The notes: generated from the sequence alone by a model not told the origin. DNA of 64,000 nucleotides from Sporomusa sphaeroides DSM 2875 (GCF_001941975.2 NZ_CP146991.1:2820501-2884500); one strand, 5' to 3'; shown: positions 1-12,227, counted from the stretch's first letter. Program-made: numbers and translations.

Positions 1-609
1 GCGGAGCGAAATGTTGGCATCACAACGCAGGCTGCCTTCTTCCATTTTGCAGTCGGAAACATCGATATATTGAAGAATGCTTCTCATTTTTTCCAGATAG
101 GCTTTGGCCTCTTCCGGCGAGCGGAGATCCGGCTCGGATACAATCTCAATCAGCGGCACGCCGGTACGGTTGTAATCCACCAAAGCATACTCGCTATTAC
201 TGATTGTGCCTGAATGCACCAGTTTGCCGGCATCTTCTTCCATATGGACACGGGTAATGCCGATACGTTTGGTTTCGCCATTGACTTCGATATCCAGGTA
301 GCCATTAACGGCAATCGGCAGATCATACTGGGAGGTCTGGTAGTTCTTCGGCAGATCAGGGTAATAGTAGTTTTTGCGGTCAAATTTGCTAAACGGCAGT
401 ATTTGGCAGTTAAGAGCCAAGCCGGCCCGCACGGCAAATTCCACAACTTTTTCATTAATGACAGGCAATACACCAGGCAAGCCGAGGCAGACCGGACACA
501 CGTTGGTATTTTGATCGGCACCGAATTTGGTGCTGCAGCCGCAGAATATTTTCGATTCGGTTTTAAGCTCACAATGGACCTCAAGTCCAATGACTGTTTC
601 GTATTTCAT
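1..609 (-). CDS. gatB: Aspartyl/glutamyl-tRNA amidotransferase subunit B (partial, C-terminus beyond window)
   Basis: The minus strand from 609 reads [20 protein letters not shown] and continues open to base 1, so about the first 203 of an expected ~475 residues are present. The opening, the two CxxC pairs (FCGCS and CPVCLGLPG), and the [15 protein letters not shown] and MEEDAGK stretches are typical of the GatB catalytic (kinase-like) domain. With GatA and GatC it converts Glu-tRNA(Gln) and/or Asp-tRNA(Asn) to the amidated forms: GatB activates the misacylated tRNA with ATP and accepts ammonia from GatA. It is the last gene of a gatC-gatA-gatB operon, beginning a few bases after the gatA stop. 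The rest lies to the left of the window. Confidence 0.96.
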   Translation of the reverse strand, partial: MKYETVIGLEVHCELKTESKIFCGCSTKFGADQNTNVCPVCLGLPGVLPVINEKVVEFAVRAGLALNCQILPFSKFDRKNYYYPDLPKNYQTSQYDLPIAVNGYLDIEVNGETKRIGITRVHMEEDAGKLVHSGTISNSEYALVDYNRTGVPLIEIVSEPDLRSPEEAKAYLEKMRSILQYIDVSDCKMEEGSLRCDANISLR

Positions 610-613
610 GGCA

Positions 614-2074
614 TTAACCCTCCCCCAGCGGCGCAAAACGCGTATGATAATCGTTGGCCTGTTCGAAGGCGTAAGCAGCTTGAATAATGGTGGCCTCGGC
701 CAACGGTTTGCCGATGATCTGCATGCCGACAGGCAAGCCCTGAGCAAAACCGCAGGGTATTGAGATCCCGGGCAAACCGGCAAGGTTGACGGGAATGGTG
801 CAAATATCCTGCAGATACATGGCCAGCGGGTCACTGAGTTCGCCGATTTTGAAGGCGGTAGTCGGTGCTGTCGGGGCAATAAGTACATCGACTTCGGCAA
901 AAGCTTTATCAAAATCCTGCTTCACTAAGGTGCGCACCTGCAATGCTTTAAGATAATAAGCATCATAATAGCCTGAACTTAAGGCATAGGTTCCCAGCAT
1001 GACCCGGCGCTTGACTTCGGGGCCAAAGCCTTCACTCCGGCTTTTTTTGTACATATCGATAATATCACTGCCAGAAGCGCGATGACCAAAGCCGACACCG
1101 TCATAGCGGGCCAGATTGGAGCTGGCTTCCGCCGGAGCAATGAGATAATAGGCAGGCAGGGCATACTCGGTATGCGGCAGGGAAACCTCCCTGACTTCCG
1201 CCCCCATGGCGACAAGCTGGTCAACAGCCTTTTGAATAGCGGCCGCCACTTCCGGCTGGATACCGGCAGCGAAATACTCTTTCGGCAGGCCAATTTTGAG
1301 ACCTTTGACATCCTGTACCAGCGCCTTGGTATAGTCCGGCGCCGCGGCATTGATGGAGGTGGAATCCTTGGCGTCATGCCCGGCAATGGCATTAAGCACC
1401 AGGGCACAATCGGTAACGTCTTTGGCAAAAGGGCCGATTTGATCCAAGGACGAGGCATAGGCTACCAACCCATAGCGGGATACACGGCCATAGGTTGGCT
1501 TAAGGCCGACATTGCCGCAATACGCTGCCGGCTGGCGGATAGAACCGCCGGTATCTGAGCCAAGCGCCCAGATGGCTTGTCCGGCCGTTACTGCCGCCGC
1601 AGAACCGCCGCTGGAACCGCCGGGAACCCGGTCTGTGTCCCAGGGATTACGGGTAATGAAAAAGCCCGAGTTTTCCGTTGAACCGCCCATGGCAAATTCG
1701 TCGCAGTTGGTTTTACCCACAAGCACAGCATCCTGTGCTGCCAGCTTGTCTACAACGGTGGCATCATAGGGCGGCACAAAATTGGCCAGAATCCTGGAGG
1801 CGCAGGTAGTCTTAACGCCTTTGGTGCAAATATTGTCTTTCAGCGCGCCGGGAATACCGGCCAGTGGCGCAATTTGCTCGCCCCGTGCAATCTTGTTGTC
1901 AACGGCGGCGGCCTGAGCCAGCGCTTGTTCCCTGGTTTCTGTTATGTAAGAGCGCAGCTTGGGCTCGACAGCATCGGTGCGGGCGAATACGGCATTGGTC
2001 AGTTCGACTGCCGATATCTGTTTGCTTTGCAGCATGTCATGCAGAGCATGCGCAGTATGTTTAAATAATTCCAC
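614..2074 (-). CDS. gatA: Aspartyl/glutamyl-tRNA amidotransferase subunit A (glutaminase)
   Basis: Amidase-signature enzyme that hydrolyses glutamine and channels ammonia to GatB. From the proposed start the Lys-cisSer-Ser catalytic triad falls at K79 (GALKDN), S154 (PGGSSGGSA) and S178 (DTGGSIR), the positions known for GatA proteins, which supports the start. I chose the GTG at 2074 because GGGAGGT lies 6-7 bases before it; the in-frame ATG at 2089 is five codons earlier and overlaps that same ribosome binding site. About 486 residues, the usual family length. It lies 17 bases downstream of the gatC stop and just before gatB, so the three are certainly co-transcribed. Confidence 0.97.
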   Translation of the reverse strand: MELFKHTAHALHDMLQSKQISAVELTNAVFARTDAVEPKLRSYITETREQALAQAAAVDNKIARGEQIAPLAGIPGALKDNICTKGVKTTCASRILANFVPPYDATVVDKLAAQDAVLVGKTNCDEFAMGGSTENSGFFITRNPWDTDRVPGGSSGGSAAAVTAGQAIWALGSDTGGSIRQPAAYCGNVGLKPTYGRVSRYGLVAYASSLDQIGPFAKDVTDCALVLNAIAGHDAKDSTSINAAAPDYTKALVQDVKGLKIGLPKEYFAAGIQPEVAAAIQKAVDQLVAMGAEVREVSLPHTEYALPAYYLIAPAEASSNLARYDGVGFGHRASGSDIIDMYKKSRSEGFGPEVKRRVMLGTYALSSGYYDAYYLKALQVRTLVKQDFDKAFAEVDVLIAPTAPTTAFKIGELSDPLAMYLQDICTIPVNLAGLPGISIPCGFAQGLPVGMQIIGKPLAEATIIQAAYAFEQANDYHTRFAPLGEG

Positions 2075-2091
2075 TTCTTGACCTCCCATCC

Positions 2092-2382
2092 TTACCCTTC
2101 CATGATCTTAGGTACTTTGAAATAGCCGTCTTCCGCCTCAGGCGCATTAGCCAGAGCCAGTTCCCGCGGCAGCGAAGGCTTGACTTCATCAGGCCGCATG
2201 ACATTTTTGAGCGGCAGCACATGGGCTGTGGGTTCCACGCCTTTGGTATCAAGCTTATTGAGGATATCGGCATACTCTAAGATTGCATTAAGCTGAACGG
2301 CATATGCCTCCAGTTCCTCCGGCGTCATTTCCAGACGGGATAACAGGGCTACGGTTTCAACATCTTGACGGTTTATTTTCAT
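2092..2382 (-). CDS. gatC: Aspartyl/glutamyl-tRNA amidotransferase subunit C
   Basis: Small (96 residues) structural subunit that wraps around the GatA-GatB interface and stabilises the amidotransferase. The sequence [20 protein letters not shown] and the ending with [15 protein letters not shown] are characteristic of GatC. The ATG at 2382 is preferred over a GTG nine bases earlier because AGGAAGG sits 7 bases upstream of the ATG and touches the GTG. First gene of the gatCAB operon; a gap of about 90 bases separates it from ligA upstream on the same strand. Confidence 0.96.
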   Translation of the reverse strand: MKINRQDVETVALLSRLEMTPEELEAYAVQLNAILEYADILNKLDTKGVEPTAHVLPLKNVMRPDEVKPSLPRELALANAPEAEDGYFKVPKIMEG

Positions 2383-2474
2383 AAGTATCACCTTCCTATA
2401 AGGTTACGTAAGAACACACCTTACCCCAAGTACCCGGCAGGGTGTGTCACCATTTTCCAATAAATTTTATTATA

Positions 2475-4529
<2,055 letters not shown>

Positions 4530-6752
4530 TTAGACTCTGCTGATTGGCGCCAGTTGGGCCAGCAGTTTTTTGATGCCTTCATTAGGAAAGGCAATGCTAA
4601 GCTGCATATTGTCACCACTGCCGCTGACGGCCACCACCGTGCCTGTGCCCCACTTGGCGTGATACACCTTTTCCCCGGCTTTCCATTCCAGGTTCTGTGG
4701 CTTAGCCGGGTTTTGCACCGGGCTTTTCAGGATAGTGAGTTCTGGTTTGACCGCTGCCTTAGGCAGCGAAGCGGCGGCAACCGGACGGCTGCCGGGCATG
4801 GATGACAAATAGGCAGGGCGCCCAGGCGCATAGCGTTCCATGAGCTCAGGCGGTATTTCATCCAGGAACCGGGACGGCGAATAGCATACCGTATTCCCGT
4901 AAATCATGCGCTGCCGGGCATTGGATATATACAGCTTGCGCTCAGCCCGGGTGATACCGACATAACACAACCGCCGTTCTTCCTCAATTTCCCGCTCGTC
5001 CATCAGGGTGCGGACATGGGGGAAGATACCTTCTTCCAGTCCGGCAAGAAACACGACAGGGAACTCCAGCCCTTTGGCCGAATGCAGGGTCATGAGGGTC
5101 ACCTTGTCATCAGAGAATTCATTATTATCAAGATCTGTCAGCAGCGACACATGGCTTAAAAATTCTTCCAGCGTATTTTCCGCTTCGGTCTCGGCAAATT
5201 TTTTGGCGTCACTGACAAGTTCCTTTAAGTTTTCAATGCGGCTCATCGCCTGCGGGTCGCTGTCGGCTTCCAGCTCGGCCAGATAACCGGAATCGCGCAT
5301 GACTTTATCCACCAGTTCGGGCACCGGCAGCGTATTCTGGCAGGACATCAAATTGAAAATCAATTCGGCCAGCCCTTCCAGCTGATGCTTAGCCCGCTTA
5401 GTAAGTCCCGGCACCAAGTCAGGGTTGGACACGGCATCGAACAGCGGCACACCCTGCCCGGCCGCATATTCTTCCAGCCGGCCAATGGTAGTATTGCCAA
5501 TCCCCCGGCGGGGCACATTGATAATACGCAGCAGGCTGACGGCATCTGCCGGGTTGAAAAGCACCTTGATATACGCCATGATGTCTTTTATTTCCTTACG
5601 GTCATAGAACCTGAGGCCGCCCACCATGGTATAAGGAATAGCGGCATTGCGCAGGCCTTCCTCAATGGTGCGTGACTGGGCATTGGTACGGTACAATATG
5701 GCGATATCTTTATAAGGTGTACGATACACCGTATTGAGTTTCACAATATTATCGGTGATATACCGGGCTTCGTCCCGTTCATCCATTGCCAGATAGTGAG
5801 TTATGGTATCGCCTGCCTGGTTATCTGTCCATAATGATTTGGGCTTGCGGTTGCAATTGTTTTCGATGACAGCATTGGCGGCATCGAGTATCGTTTGGGT
5901 GGAACGGTAATTTTGCTCTAATTTAATGACTTTGGCATCCGGATAATCGGATTCAAAATCAAGGATATTCTGAATATCCGCACCCCGCCAGGCATAAATA
6001 CTCTGGTCAACATCACCTACCACGCAGATGTTTCGATGTTTGGCCGCCAGACGTCGGGCAAGCAGGTATTGAGCACGGTTGGTATCCTGATACTCGTCGA
6101 TTAGGATGTAGTGAAATTTTTGCTGATATTTTTCCCGAACCGTGGCATTATATTCCAGTAGTTCCACCGACAACATCAGGAGATCGTCAAAATCCAGCGC
6201 ATTATGGACTTTGAGTTTGCTCTGGTACAGCTTGTACACTTCGGCTACTCTGAGATTGTAAAAATTGTCGGCCTGCGAAGTGAACTCCCGCACATCCTGC
6301 AGCGCATTCTTGGCATTAGAGATGGTGGATTGCACGCCGCCGGGCGTAAACTGCTTTTCGTCAAGGTTGAGTTCCTTCAGACAGGTTTTGATCAGCGACT
6401 GCGAATCGCCGGCATCATAGATGACGAAATTGCGGGTATAGCCGCCCAGGTTTTCAATCTCCATCCGCAGGAATTTGGCGCAGAAGGCATGAAAGGTACT
6501 CAGCCAAATATCTTTGGCAACCAGGCCAACGATCCCGGCCACCCGCGCTTTCATTTCGGCAGCCGCTTTGTTGGTAAAGGTTATGGCCAGAATATTATAA
6601 GGTGCCACTCCCTGTGCTAAGAGATTGGCAATCCGGCTTGTCAGGACCTTGGTCTTGCCTGAACCGGCTCCAGCCATGATTAGGAGCGGCCCGTTTACAT
6701 GGGCAACAGCTTCCTGCTGCGCCGGGTTCAAGCGGTCAAATATGTTATTCAT
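4530..6752 (-). CDS. pcrA: ATP-dependent DNA helicase PcrA (UvrD/Rep family)
   Basis: Superfamily 1A 3'-5' helicase involved in nucleotide excision repair, plasmid replication and clearing of RecA filaments. Seen: Walker A GAGSGKT near residue 28, the DEYQDTN Walker B motif, the YAWRGADIQNI motif, QNYRST, VTLMTLHSAKGLEFPVVFL and the VGITRAE motif VI, followed by a C-terminal Tudor-like segment ending WKAGEKVYHAKWGTGTVV. About 740 residues, as expected for PcrA. Start set at the ATG at 6752, which has GGAGG 4-5 bases upstream; a longer frame opens at a TTG overlapping that site and is unlikely. Immediately upstream of ligA. I saw no LexA-type box in front of it. Confidence 0.97.
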   Translation of the reverse strand: MNNIFDRLNPAQQEAVAHVNGPLLIMAGAGSGKTKVLTSRIANLLAQGVAPYNILAITFTNKAAAEMKARVAGIVGLVAKDIWLSTFHAFCAKFLRMEIENLGGYTRNFVIYDAGDSQSLIKTCLKELNLDEKQFTPGGVQSTISNAKNALQDVREFTSQADNFYNLRVAEVYKLYQSKLKVHNALDFDDLLMLSVELLEYNATVREKYQQKFHYILIDEYQDTNRAQYLLARRLAAKHRNICVVGDVDQSIYAWRGADIQNILDFESDYPDAKVIKLEQNYRSTQTILDAANAVIENNCNRKPKSLWTDNQAGDTITHYLAMDERDEARYITDNIVKLNTVYRTPYKDIAILYRTNAQSRTIEEGLRNAAIPYTMVGGLRFYDRKEIKDIMAYIKVLFNPADAVSLLRIINVPRRGIGNTTIGRLEEYAAGQGVPLFDAVSNPDLVPGLTKRAKHQLEGLAELIFNLMSCQNTLPVPELVDKVMRDSGYLAELEADSDPQAMSRIENLKELVSDAKKFAETEAENTLEEFLSHVSLLTDLDNNEFSDDKVTLMTLHSAKGLEFPVVFLAGLEEGIFPHVRTLMDEREIEEERRLCYVGITRAERKLYISNARQRMIYGNTVCYSPSRFLDEIPPELMERYAPGRPAYLSSMPGSRPVAAASLPKAAVKPELTILKSPVQNPAKPQNLEWKAGEKVYHAKWGTGTVVAVSGSGDNMQLSIAFPNEGIKKLLAQLAPISRV

Positions 6753-6826
6753 AGCTTCCTCCAAGTCTTAAGTAGGATAAACATTAATATTTTCTCCATA
6801 TGTTTGCCTTTTCCTGTTGATTTTTA

Positions 6827-6858
6827 GAAAAAAAACAGAGCCTGCCTATGCAGACTCT
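6827..6858 (-). terminator. Rho-independent terminator after the DUF3343 gene
   Basis: On the minus strand an imperfect stem (AGAG-CTGC paired with GCAG-CTCT, arms at 6837-6845 and 6850-6858) is followed by a run of eight to nine T residues (A run at about 6827-6835 on the plus strand). It lies 16 bases beyond the DUF3343 stop and before pcrA, so it would end DUF3343 transcription. Confidence 0.75.
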
Positions 6859-6873
6859 TTAAAAAATGCGGTA

Positions 6874-7110
6874 TCAATACGCCTGTACCAGCTTGACACC
6901 TTTTTGCAGCATAACGATTCCCTTGGCCCCCAACACTTCAACAGCCTTGTCAACGTCCTGTTCCGCAACCTGGGCTGCCAAACCTTCACAAGAGGCACTC
7001 AGTTCACGCGGTACAGGCACAAGCTCGGCGACAATGCTGTGTTCTTTTAAAATCTTTTTCGCCCGGAAGGCGTGATATACTGACGGAAATGTAATTACAC
7101 AACTGAGCAT
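6874..7110 (-). CDS. DUF3343 domain protein (putative Se/S carrier-like)
   Basis: 78-residue protein starting MLSCVITFPSVYHAFRAKKI. Features matching the DUF3343 family: an N-terminal beta strand followed by HAFRAKK, the segment LVPVPRELSASCEGLA with one cysteine, and a C-terminal half with a KGVKLVQ motif. Family members are annotated in databases as putative Se/S carrier-like proteins because some are fused or adjacent to selenium/sulfur metabolism genes; the activity is not established. SD GAAAGGG lies 6 bases before the ATG. It is monocistronic and divergent from a LysR regulator across 331 bases, which suggests, but does not show, control by that regulator. Confidence 0.8.
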   Translation of the reverse strand: MLSCVITFPSVYHAFRAKKILKEHSIVAELVPVPRELSASCEGLAAQVAEQDVDKAVEVLGAKGIVMLQKGVKLVQAY

Positions 7111-7441
7111 TTACTAACCCTTTCCCTATGCACTCGCAAAGTATACTATGATTAGATTATTTTGTTATATGGATAGTATACTCACCGCCGGCCTCAGAAC
7201 ATTCCGGCCGGAAGTTCTGCGACTTGGCAAATTTAATAATAAGTCCTTTAGATCAAATATATTCGCCACAGTCCATCAAACTCCTTTGCTTATCGGTACA
7301 ATAAATATTACATGCTTATAATAATATTCCTGCTAAGACATTGTTTAAGAGGAAATTGTATCTTAGTTTCCGAATTATACAGCTATACAACACACGTTAA
7401 AAATTTCATTTGGAATATCTATTTATATCTGAGGTGAGCAT
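7111..7441. promoter_or_regulatory. Divergent intergenic region with palindromes (DUF3343/LysR)
   Basis: No gene seen. The 331-base spacer carries two copies of the palindrome AGTATACT (7140-7147 and 7175-7182, 35 bases apart) and the 12-base palindrome TTCCGGCCGGAA (7202-7213). These are candidate operators or promoter parts for the divergent DUF3343 and LysR genes. LysR-family proteins usually bind T-N11-A sites in the spacer with a divergent target gene; which element is used here cannot be decided by reading. Confidence 0.4.
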
Positions 7442-8329
7442 ATGTCCTATATTCAATCATTAACCGTATTTTTACAAGTAGCCGAAGAAGGCAGCTTTTC
7501 CGCCGCTGCAAAAAAACTCGCCCTAACCCAGCCGACCGTTTCCTTTCATATCGACAACCTGGAAAAAAATTTTGGCTGCCCGTTATTTACCCGGACTTCC
7601 AAAGGGGTATCACTAACTATCTACGGAGAAAAGCTATACGAAACTACCCGGACAATTAACGGCCTGGTTGCCAGCACCCATAGTGAAATTCAGGCCATGA
7701 CACAAGGTTCCAGAGGCCGGATACTGCTTGGTGCCAGCACAATCCCGGCAGATTATATCCTGCCGCCGCTATTGGCCAGGTTTCTCAGCGAACATCCCGG
7801 ACTGACGCTGTCTTTGGTAACAGGCGACAGCCAAACCATCTTGAAAAGGTTTACCCAGGGCGAATTTCCCATTGCCGTCATCGGCTCGAAACCCGATGAC
7901 AGCCTTATCAGTCAGCCCTTATGGACAGATGCCCTGGTACTTGCCGCCCATCCGGATTTTAAACCGGTCAGCGGCACATCCCCGGTCAAAGACTGGCTGC
8001 CTGCCTTACCGTTTATTTTGCGCAAAGAATCCTCCGGCACGGCACGCTCGGCGCTGGATGCACTGGCACGGCTGGGCATAACAGCCGCTGACCTTACTGT
8101 CGTGATGGAAGCCGGCAGTAATCAAGCAATTAAAGCCGCCATTATGAACAAAATCGGCGTGGGCTTTATCTCTGCCTGGGCCGTGGAGAGCGAGCTTGCC
8201 TCCGGTCAGCTTATTGCACTGCCACTGCCGGGTACCGCCATCAAACGCCAATTCTATGCCCTTAGCCGTCAGCCGCTGCGCCCGGCATGTCTGGAGACCT
8301 TCTGGCAGTATTTAATCAAACAGAATTAG
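7442..8329 (+). CDS. LysR family transcriptional regulator
   Basis: 295 residues, typical LTTR length. The N-terminal winged helix-turn-helix (LTVFLQVAEEGSFSAAAKKL with ALTQPTVSFHIDNLEKNFGCPLFTR) is followed by a linker helix and a periplasmic-binding-protein-like effector domain from about residue 90 (GRILLGASTIPADYILPPLL). The architecture resembles the CysB/CbbR/YeiE side of the family (selection of the substrate anion is not readable). SD GAGGTGA is 4 bases before the ATG. It is divergent from the DUF3343 gene and convergent with the diguanylate cyclase gene, whose end lies 13 bases beyond its own. Confidence 0.93.
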   Translation: MSYIQSLTVFLQVAEEGSFSAAAKKLALTQPTVSFHIDNLEKNFGCPLFTRTSKGVSLTIYGEKLYETTRTINGLVASTHSEIQAMTQGSRGRILLGASTIPADYILPPLLARFLSEHPGLTLSLVTGDSQTILKRFTQGEFPIAVIGSKPDDSLISQPLWTDALVLAAHPDFKPVSGTSPVKDWLPALPFILRKESSGTARSALDALARLGITAADLTVVMEAGSNQAIKAAIMNKIGVGFISAWAVESELASGQLIALPLPGTAIKRQFYALSRQPLRPACLETFWQYLIKQN

Positions 8330-8342
8330 CAGTCTTCCAGAA

Positions 8343-9326
8343 CTAGCATTCAGCCACTTTGACCCGGTTGCGGCCGCTGTGCTTGGCTTCATACAGCGCC
8401 TTATCGGCCCGGGCAATAAAGTCGGACGGCTTGTCCGCCAGTGTTACACGGCCGCCTGCCACACCTACGCTCACCGTCACATGCGCAGCCACCGGCGAAG
8501 CGCTATGCGGTATATTGCACCGCTCGATAGCTTGCCGAATGGCTTCCGCAACCTCGACAGCGCCGGCAATGGAGGTTTCCGGCAAAATAACAACAAATTC
8601 CTCACCGCCATAGCGTGCCACTAAATCACCCGGCCGTTTTAAAACCTGGCCTGCGGCTGCCGCCACCTGTTTCAAGCAATCGTCGCCTTCCTGGTGCCCA
8701 TAGGTGTCATTGTAGTATTTAAAAAAATCAAGATCCAGAAACAGAACCGACAGTTCGCTGCCTGTTCTTGCCGCCCGCCGCCACTCCATATCATAGATTT
8801 GTTCAAAATGCCGCCTGTTCGCAATGCCGGTTAAACCGTCCAGCGAAGACAGGCGGCTTAATTCTCTATTGGCATTTTCCAGTTCTTCCAGCACCTTTAC
8901 CAATTCAGCCTCCCGCGCTTTACGCTGATCGATTTCATATTTGATTTTCAAAGCCGAAAGCACCCTTGCTTTGAGTTCCAGCGGCTTGACCGGTTTGGTG
9001 ATAAAATCCATAGCCCCGGCGGTAAATGCCCTTTCCAGCGTCTCTGTGATATCACTGGCCGTGATGACAATAATCGGAATATCTTTTAAACATCGATTGG
9101 CTTTTATCAGCCGGCAGGCTTCAATCCCATCCATGTCCGGCATAATTACATCCATGAGAATAAGATCAATGCGCGTGGATACACAGGCCGGCTGGTCCAT
9201 TCCCAATAAGTCAAAAGCGGCGAATGCCGTTTCGGCGGTAATTACCTCACTAAACCCATTTTTCTCCAATAAGCGTTTAACCAATACCCGGCTGTCTGCC
9301 GAATCGTCAACAATTAAGATAGCCAT
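8343..9326 (-). CDS. Response regulator with diguanylate cyclase (REC-GGDEF)
   Basis: 327 residues. Residues 1-125 form a receiver domain with the acidic pair VDDSADSR, phospho-acceptor D59 (LILMDVIMPDMDG) and the lysine of ITKPVKP. Residues ~160-325 are a GGDEF domain with LDGLTGIANRRHFE and an intact active loop YGGEEFVVILPE, so it should make cyclic di-GMP. A short coiled coil (AREAELVKVLEELENANREL) joins the two. It is the last gene of a kinase-HPt-regulator operon, 18 bases after the HPt gene, and is therefore the likely output of that phosphorelay. SD GGGAGG is well placed before the ATG. Confidence 0.95.
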   Translation of the reverse strand: MAILIVDDSADSRVLVKRLLEKNGFSEVITAETAFAAFDLLGMDQPACVSTRIDLILMDVIMPDMDGIEACRLIKANRCLKDIPIIVITASDITETLERAFTAGAMDFITKPVKPLELKARVLSALKIKYEIDQRKAREAELVKVLEELENANRELSRLSSLDGLTGIANRRHFEQIYDMEWRRAARTGSELSVLFLDLDFFKYYNDTYGHQEGDDCLKQVAAAAGQVLKRPGDLVARYGGEEFVVILPETSIAGAVEVAEAIRQAIERCNIPHSASPVAAHVTVSVGVAGGRVTLADKPSDFIARADKALYEAKHSGRNRVKVAEC

Positions 9327-9344
9327 CTGAGTACTCCTCCCTGC

Positions 9345-9641
9345 CTATTCATAGCAGATTTCAACAACCTCGAGATATTGCTTCAATTCCTGGGCTAATT
9401 CGCGGGCTCTAACCGGTTCCTGTTGTTTTCCGGCCTGTTCAATGGCTGCCCCGAGCTCGGTGATTCTGTCAAAGCCATAGCCGCCGCCAATACCTTTTAG
9501 TGTATGCCCAATCACCCGTATGGTCTCAGAGTCCTTACTATCTGCGGCAGTTACAATAGCGTTGATATCTTCCTGCCGCTTTTGCAGAAATCCTGGAATC
9601 AAATCCTCCAGATCACGATCAATAACAACACTGTATTTCAC
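9345..9641 (-). CDS. Histidine phosphotransfer (HPt) protein
   Basis: 98-residue all-helical protein. The motif IGHTLKGIGGGYGFDRI contains the phospho-accepting histidine of HPt domains (HxLKGxG), near residue 47. It starts at a GTG that overlaps the last codons of the hybrid kinase gene by 4 bases (ATGTGA overlap), with GAGGAGG upstream, implying translational coupling. As an isolated HPt between a kinase with a receiver domain and a REC-GGDEF protein, it very probably relays phosphate from the kinase receiver to the cyclase. Confidence 0.93.
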   Translation of the reverse strand: MKYSVVIDRDLEDLIPGFLQKRQEDINAIVTAADSKDSETIRVIGHTLKGIGGGYGFDRITELGAAIEQAGKQQEPVRARELAQELKQYLEVVEICYE

Positions 9642-12007
9642 ATCAGGTTCCTCCTCGCAAAATGTGCTATAGCATCCAACAGAACACGCTTCTTAATGGG
9701 TTTGGTGAGATGGGCATCACAGCCTGAATCACGTGTTTTTATGCCATCTTCCTGCAACGCATACGCTGTCAGGGCAATAATGGGTGTACGGGTACGGCCC
9801 TGTTCCTGTTCCCAGTTTCTGATGGTTCTGGTGGCCTGATAGCCATCCAGCACCGGCATTTGCATATCCATAAACACTAAATCATATTGGCGGGCCATAA
9901 ACTTTTCCACAGCAATCTGGCCATTGTCAGCTATATCCAGCTTATACGGAGTCTTTTTGAGATAGGCCTCAATCAGCAGCTGGTTATCTGCCGAGTCTTC
10001 CACCAGCAAAATATTCAGAGGCTCCTGCCGGATGGCTTCAGGCATTGGCTGCTGACAGGTGATAAACCCGGTGCAGGACAGGTGAGCGGCTTCTGTAGTT
10101 TCATTTCCCTGACCAACTATTACGGTAAAGTAAAAAGTACTGCCCACTCCCAGCATACTTTCCACCCAAATACGGCCTTCCATTAATTCCACCAAACGCT
10201 TGGCAATGGCCAGCCCTAAGCCGGTGCCGCCATATTTCCGGGTATCGGAAGCGTCAACCTGTGTAAACCTCTCGAAAATAGGTCCGAGCTTGTCCTGAGG
10301 AATGCCAATACCGGTATCGCGCACAACAAATAGCAATTCGACAAAGTCGGCTTCCGGTTGGCTTCTTTGCGATACCTCAAGCGTAACCTCACCGGCTTCC
10401 GTGAATTTAACGGCATTGGCCAGCAGGTTGATGAGCACCTGCTGCAAGCGAACCGGATCACCAACCAGACGGGAAGGTGTTTCCGGCTTGATATGCCAGT
10501 GAAGCGCAATGCCCTTTTGCTGGGCCTGCAGCAGTATAATCTGACAAGTCTCTTCCACCGCGATAAATAAATCAAACTCGCTTTTATTTAAAGTTGGATG
10601 CCCAAGCTCTATCTTGGAAAGATCCAGGATATCGTTGATAAGATTAAGTAAATTTTCTCCGGCCGACCGGGACACCCGCACATATTTTTCCTGTTCAGGC
10701 GTAAGCGGGGTTTCTCCCAGCAGCTCGCCCATTCCTAAAATTGCATTTAACGGCGTGCGGATCTCATGACTCATATTGGCTAAAAACTGTGATTTTGCCA
10801 CCGAGGCTGCGAGAGCTGCATCTCTGGCAACAGTAAGCGCCTGATTGGCATCATTCAGCGTTTCTGTTTTCGTACGGATGTTTTCCGCCATATAATTGAA
10901 AACATTGCATAGGGTTTTGATCTCCGAAACCGAAACATCAATAAGGCTCTGCTCAACCCGGTAGCTATAATCACCGGCCCGCATGGCGTCTGCCCCGGCG
11001 ATCAACCGCCTGATGGGAGTTGCCAGCCGCTTTTCCAGCACCATGGTTAATGGCAGGGTCGCCAGCATTAATACCAGGAAACAGATAAGCATAATGCTGA
11101 TTTGCCGGTAAAAGGACTCTAATATTTCCCCTTTTTCAACCTCGCCAATGATAATCCAGTCACGGTTAATCAGCTGGCGATAGGCACCGATAACCTCTTG
11201 GCCGCGGTAGTTGGTATAGGCGGCAGTACCTGTTTTGCCCTGGCTGACCACTTGCAGCGTTTCGCCGTTAATCGGGAAACTCAGCCTGGCATTATCCTTG
11301 GCAACCCCGTTTTTTACCAGTTGACCAATAAACCGCGACTCGGTAATCATTAACCCCTGTTGATTAATCAGATAGGTTTCTCCTGTACGTCCAAACTGAA
11401 ACTGCTTCATAATCTTGTCAATGGTGGCAAGCTTGACCGCTCCCAGCATCAGACCTTTAAATTGACGGTGTTCGTCAAAGACAGGTGCTGAAAAAACAAC
11501 TACAGGCTGCCCGTCGGCGGCCCCCCGTGCTGTCAGCACATCACTTATATATTCCTGTCCCTGGGCGGCTTTCTGATAATAAGGACGGTCAGATATATCA
11601 ATTCCTGCCGTCGCAAACGGGGCAGCAACCGTAACTCCCGCTTTATTTACATAAATGACAGCAGAAAATTCATCCTGACTTTGCAGGAACTGCCGGATTC
11701 TTGCATCGATAGACTCAATATCCTCTGTTTCGGCTTTAAGCACCGGCCAGTTGGCCATATCTCTAATGACGGCAGCGCGCTCATGAAACCACTTATCAAT
11801 GGTATCCTGCTGCATCGTAATCATCTGCTCGAGATTCTCGGCGCTTTCCCGCTTGGTATTCTGCAGCTCGTAATAAGTAAAAATAAGCATTAACGTAATA
11901 CAAGGCAGCAAAACCAGCATAAATCCCCAAAACCGCAGCAACGACTTGAGGGTATTAAGCCCAAGCAGAGCATTGATGCAATTAAACAAACGGCCAAGTA
12001 CCTGCAT
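9638..12007 (-). CDS. Membrane hybrid histidine kinase (Cache-HAMP-HisKA-HATPase-REC)
   Basis: 789 residues. A first membrane segment (about residues 25-47, [19 protein letters not shown]) and a second near residue 300-322 ([18 protein letters not shown]) flank an extracytoplasmic double-Cache sensor domain. Then HAMP, a HisKA dimerisation domain with the phospho-histidine in [18 protein letters not shown], an HATPase_c domain ([40 protein letters not shown]) and a C-terminal receiver ([30 protein letters not shown]). It would sense an external small molecule and pass phosphate through its own receiver to the downstream HPt. First gene of the three-gene operon; SD CCGGAGG before the ATG. Confidence 0.95.
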   Translation of the reverse strand: MQVLGRLFNCINALLGLNTLKSLLRFWGFMLVLLPCITLMLIFTYYELQNTKRESAENLEQMITMQQDTIDKWFHERAAVIRDMANWPVLKAETEDIESIDARIRQFLQSQDEFSAVIYVNKAGVTVAAPFATAGIDISDRPYYQKAAQGQEYISDVLTARGAADGQPVVVFSAPVFDEHRQFKGLMLGAVKLATIDKIMKQFQFGRTGETYLINQQGLMITESRFIGQLVKNGVAKDNARLSFPINGETLQVVSQGKTGTAAYTNYRGQEVIGAYRQLINRDWIIIGEVEKGEILESFYRQISIMLICFLVLMLATLPLTMVLEKRLATPIRRLIAGADAMRAGDYSYRVEQSLIDVSVSEIKTLCNVFNYMAENIRTKTETLNDANQALTVARDAALAASVAKSQFLANMSHEIRTPLNAILGMGELLGETPLTPEQEKYVRVSRSAGENLLNLINDILDLSKIELGHPTLNKSEFDLFIAVEETCQIILLQAQQKGIALHWHIKPETPSRLVGDPVRLQQVLINLLANAVKFTEAGEVTLEVSQRSQPEADFVELLFVVRDTGIGIPQDKLGPIFERFTQVDASDTRKYGGTGLGLAIAKRLVELMEGRIWVESMLGVGSTFYFTVIVGQGNETTEAAHLSCTGFITCQQPMPEAIRQEPLNILLVEDSADNQLLIEAYLKKTPYKLDIADNGQIAVEKFMARQYDLVFMDMQMPVLDGYQATRTIRNWEQEQGRTRTPIIALTAYALQEDGIKTRDSGCDAHLTKPIKKRVLLDAIAHFARRNLM

Positions 12008-12114
12008 AACAGCCTCCGGAAAAAATAAATGTTTCTTACATTCGATAATTCGACAATTACCCCTATTATTCCTGCCATTCCTGCCGTATTAGCTTATTTA
12101 TCAGCCAGTTGAAA

Positions 12115-12153
12115 GAACAAACGTTTGCAGAACATATGTTCTTATGTTATAAT
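12115..12153 (+). promoter_or_regulatory. LexA (DinR)-type double operator and promoter of the radical SAM operon
   Basis: A perfect GAACATATGTTC (12130-12141), the GAAC-N4-GTTC core of Gram-positive LexA boxes, is preceded at a 15-base centre spacing by GAACAAACGTTT (12115-12126, one mismatch). A likely promoter overlaps them: TTGCAG (12125-12130), 17-base spacer, TATAAT (12148-12153). The perfect box fills the spacer, the classic position for repression. The radical SAM gene starts at 12228. LexA itself is not in the window, so its binding is inferred. Confidence 0.72.
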
Positions 12154-12227
12154 TATGCTAGTATTTCCGTTCACATTCGTTGAGTTTGTACGCGCCGTAC
12201 GTTACAATACATATTGGTGGTGAAACC

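Noticed and set aside
150-2069. Several long open frames on both strands over gatB and gatA
   Set aside because: They are shadows of the GatB and GatA frames; the latter carry all family motifs and proper ribosome binding sites.
6753-6873. Possible LexA box in front of pcrA
   Set aside because: No GAAC-N4-GTTC or close variant was found; only AT-rich sequence such as CATATGTTT.
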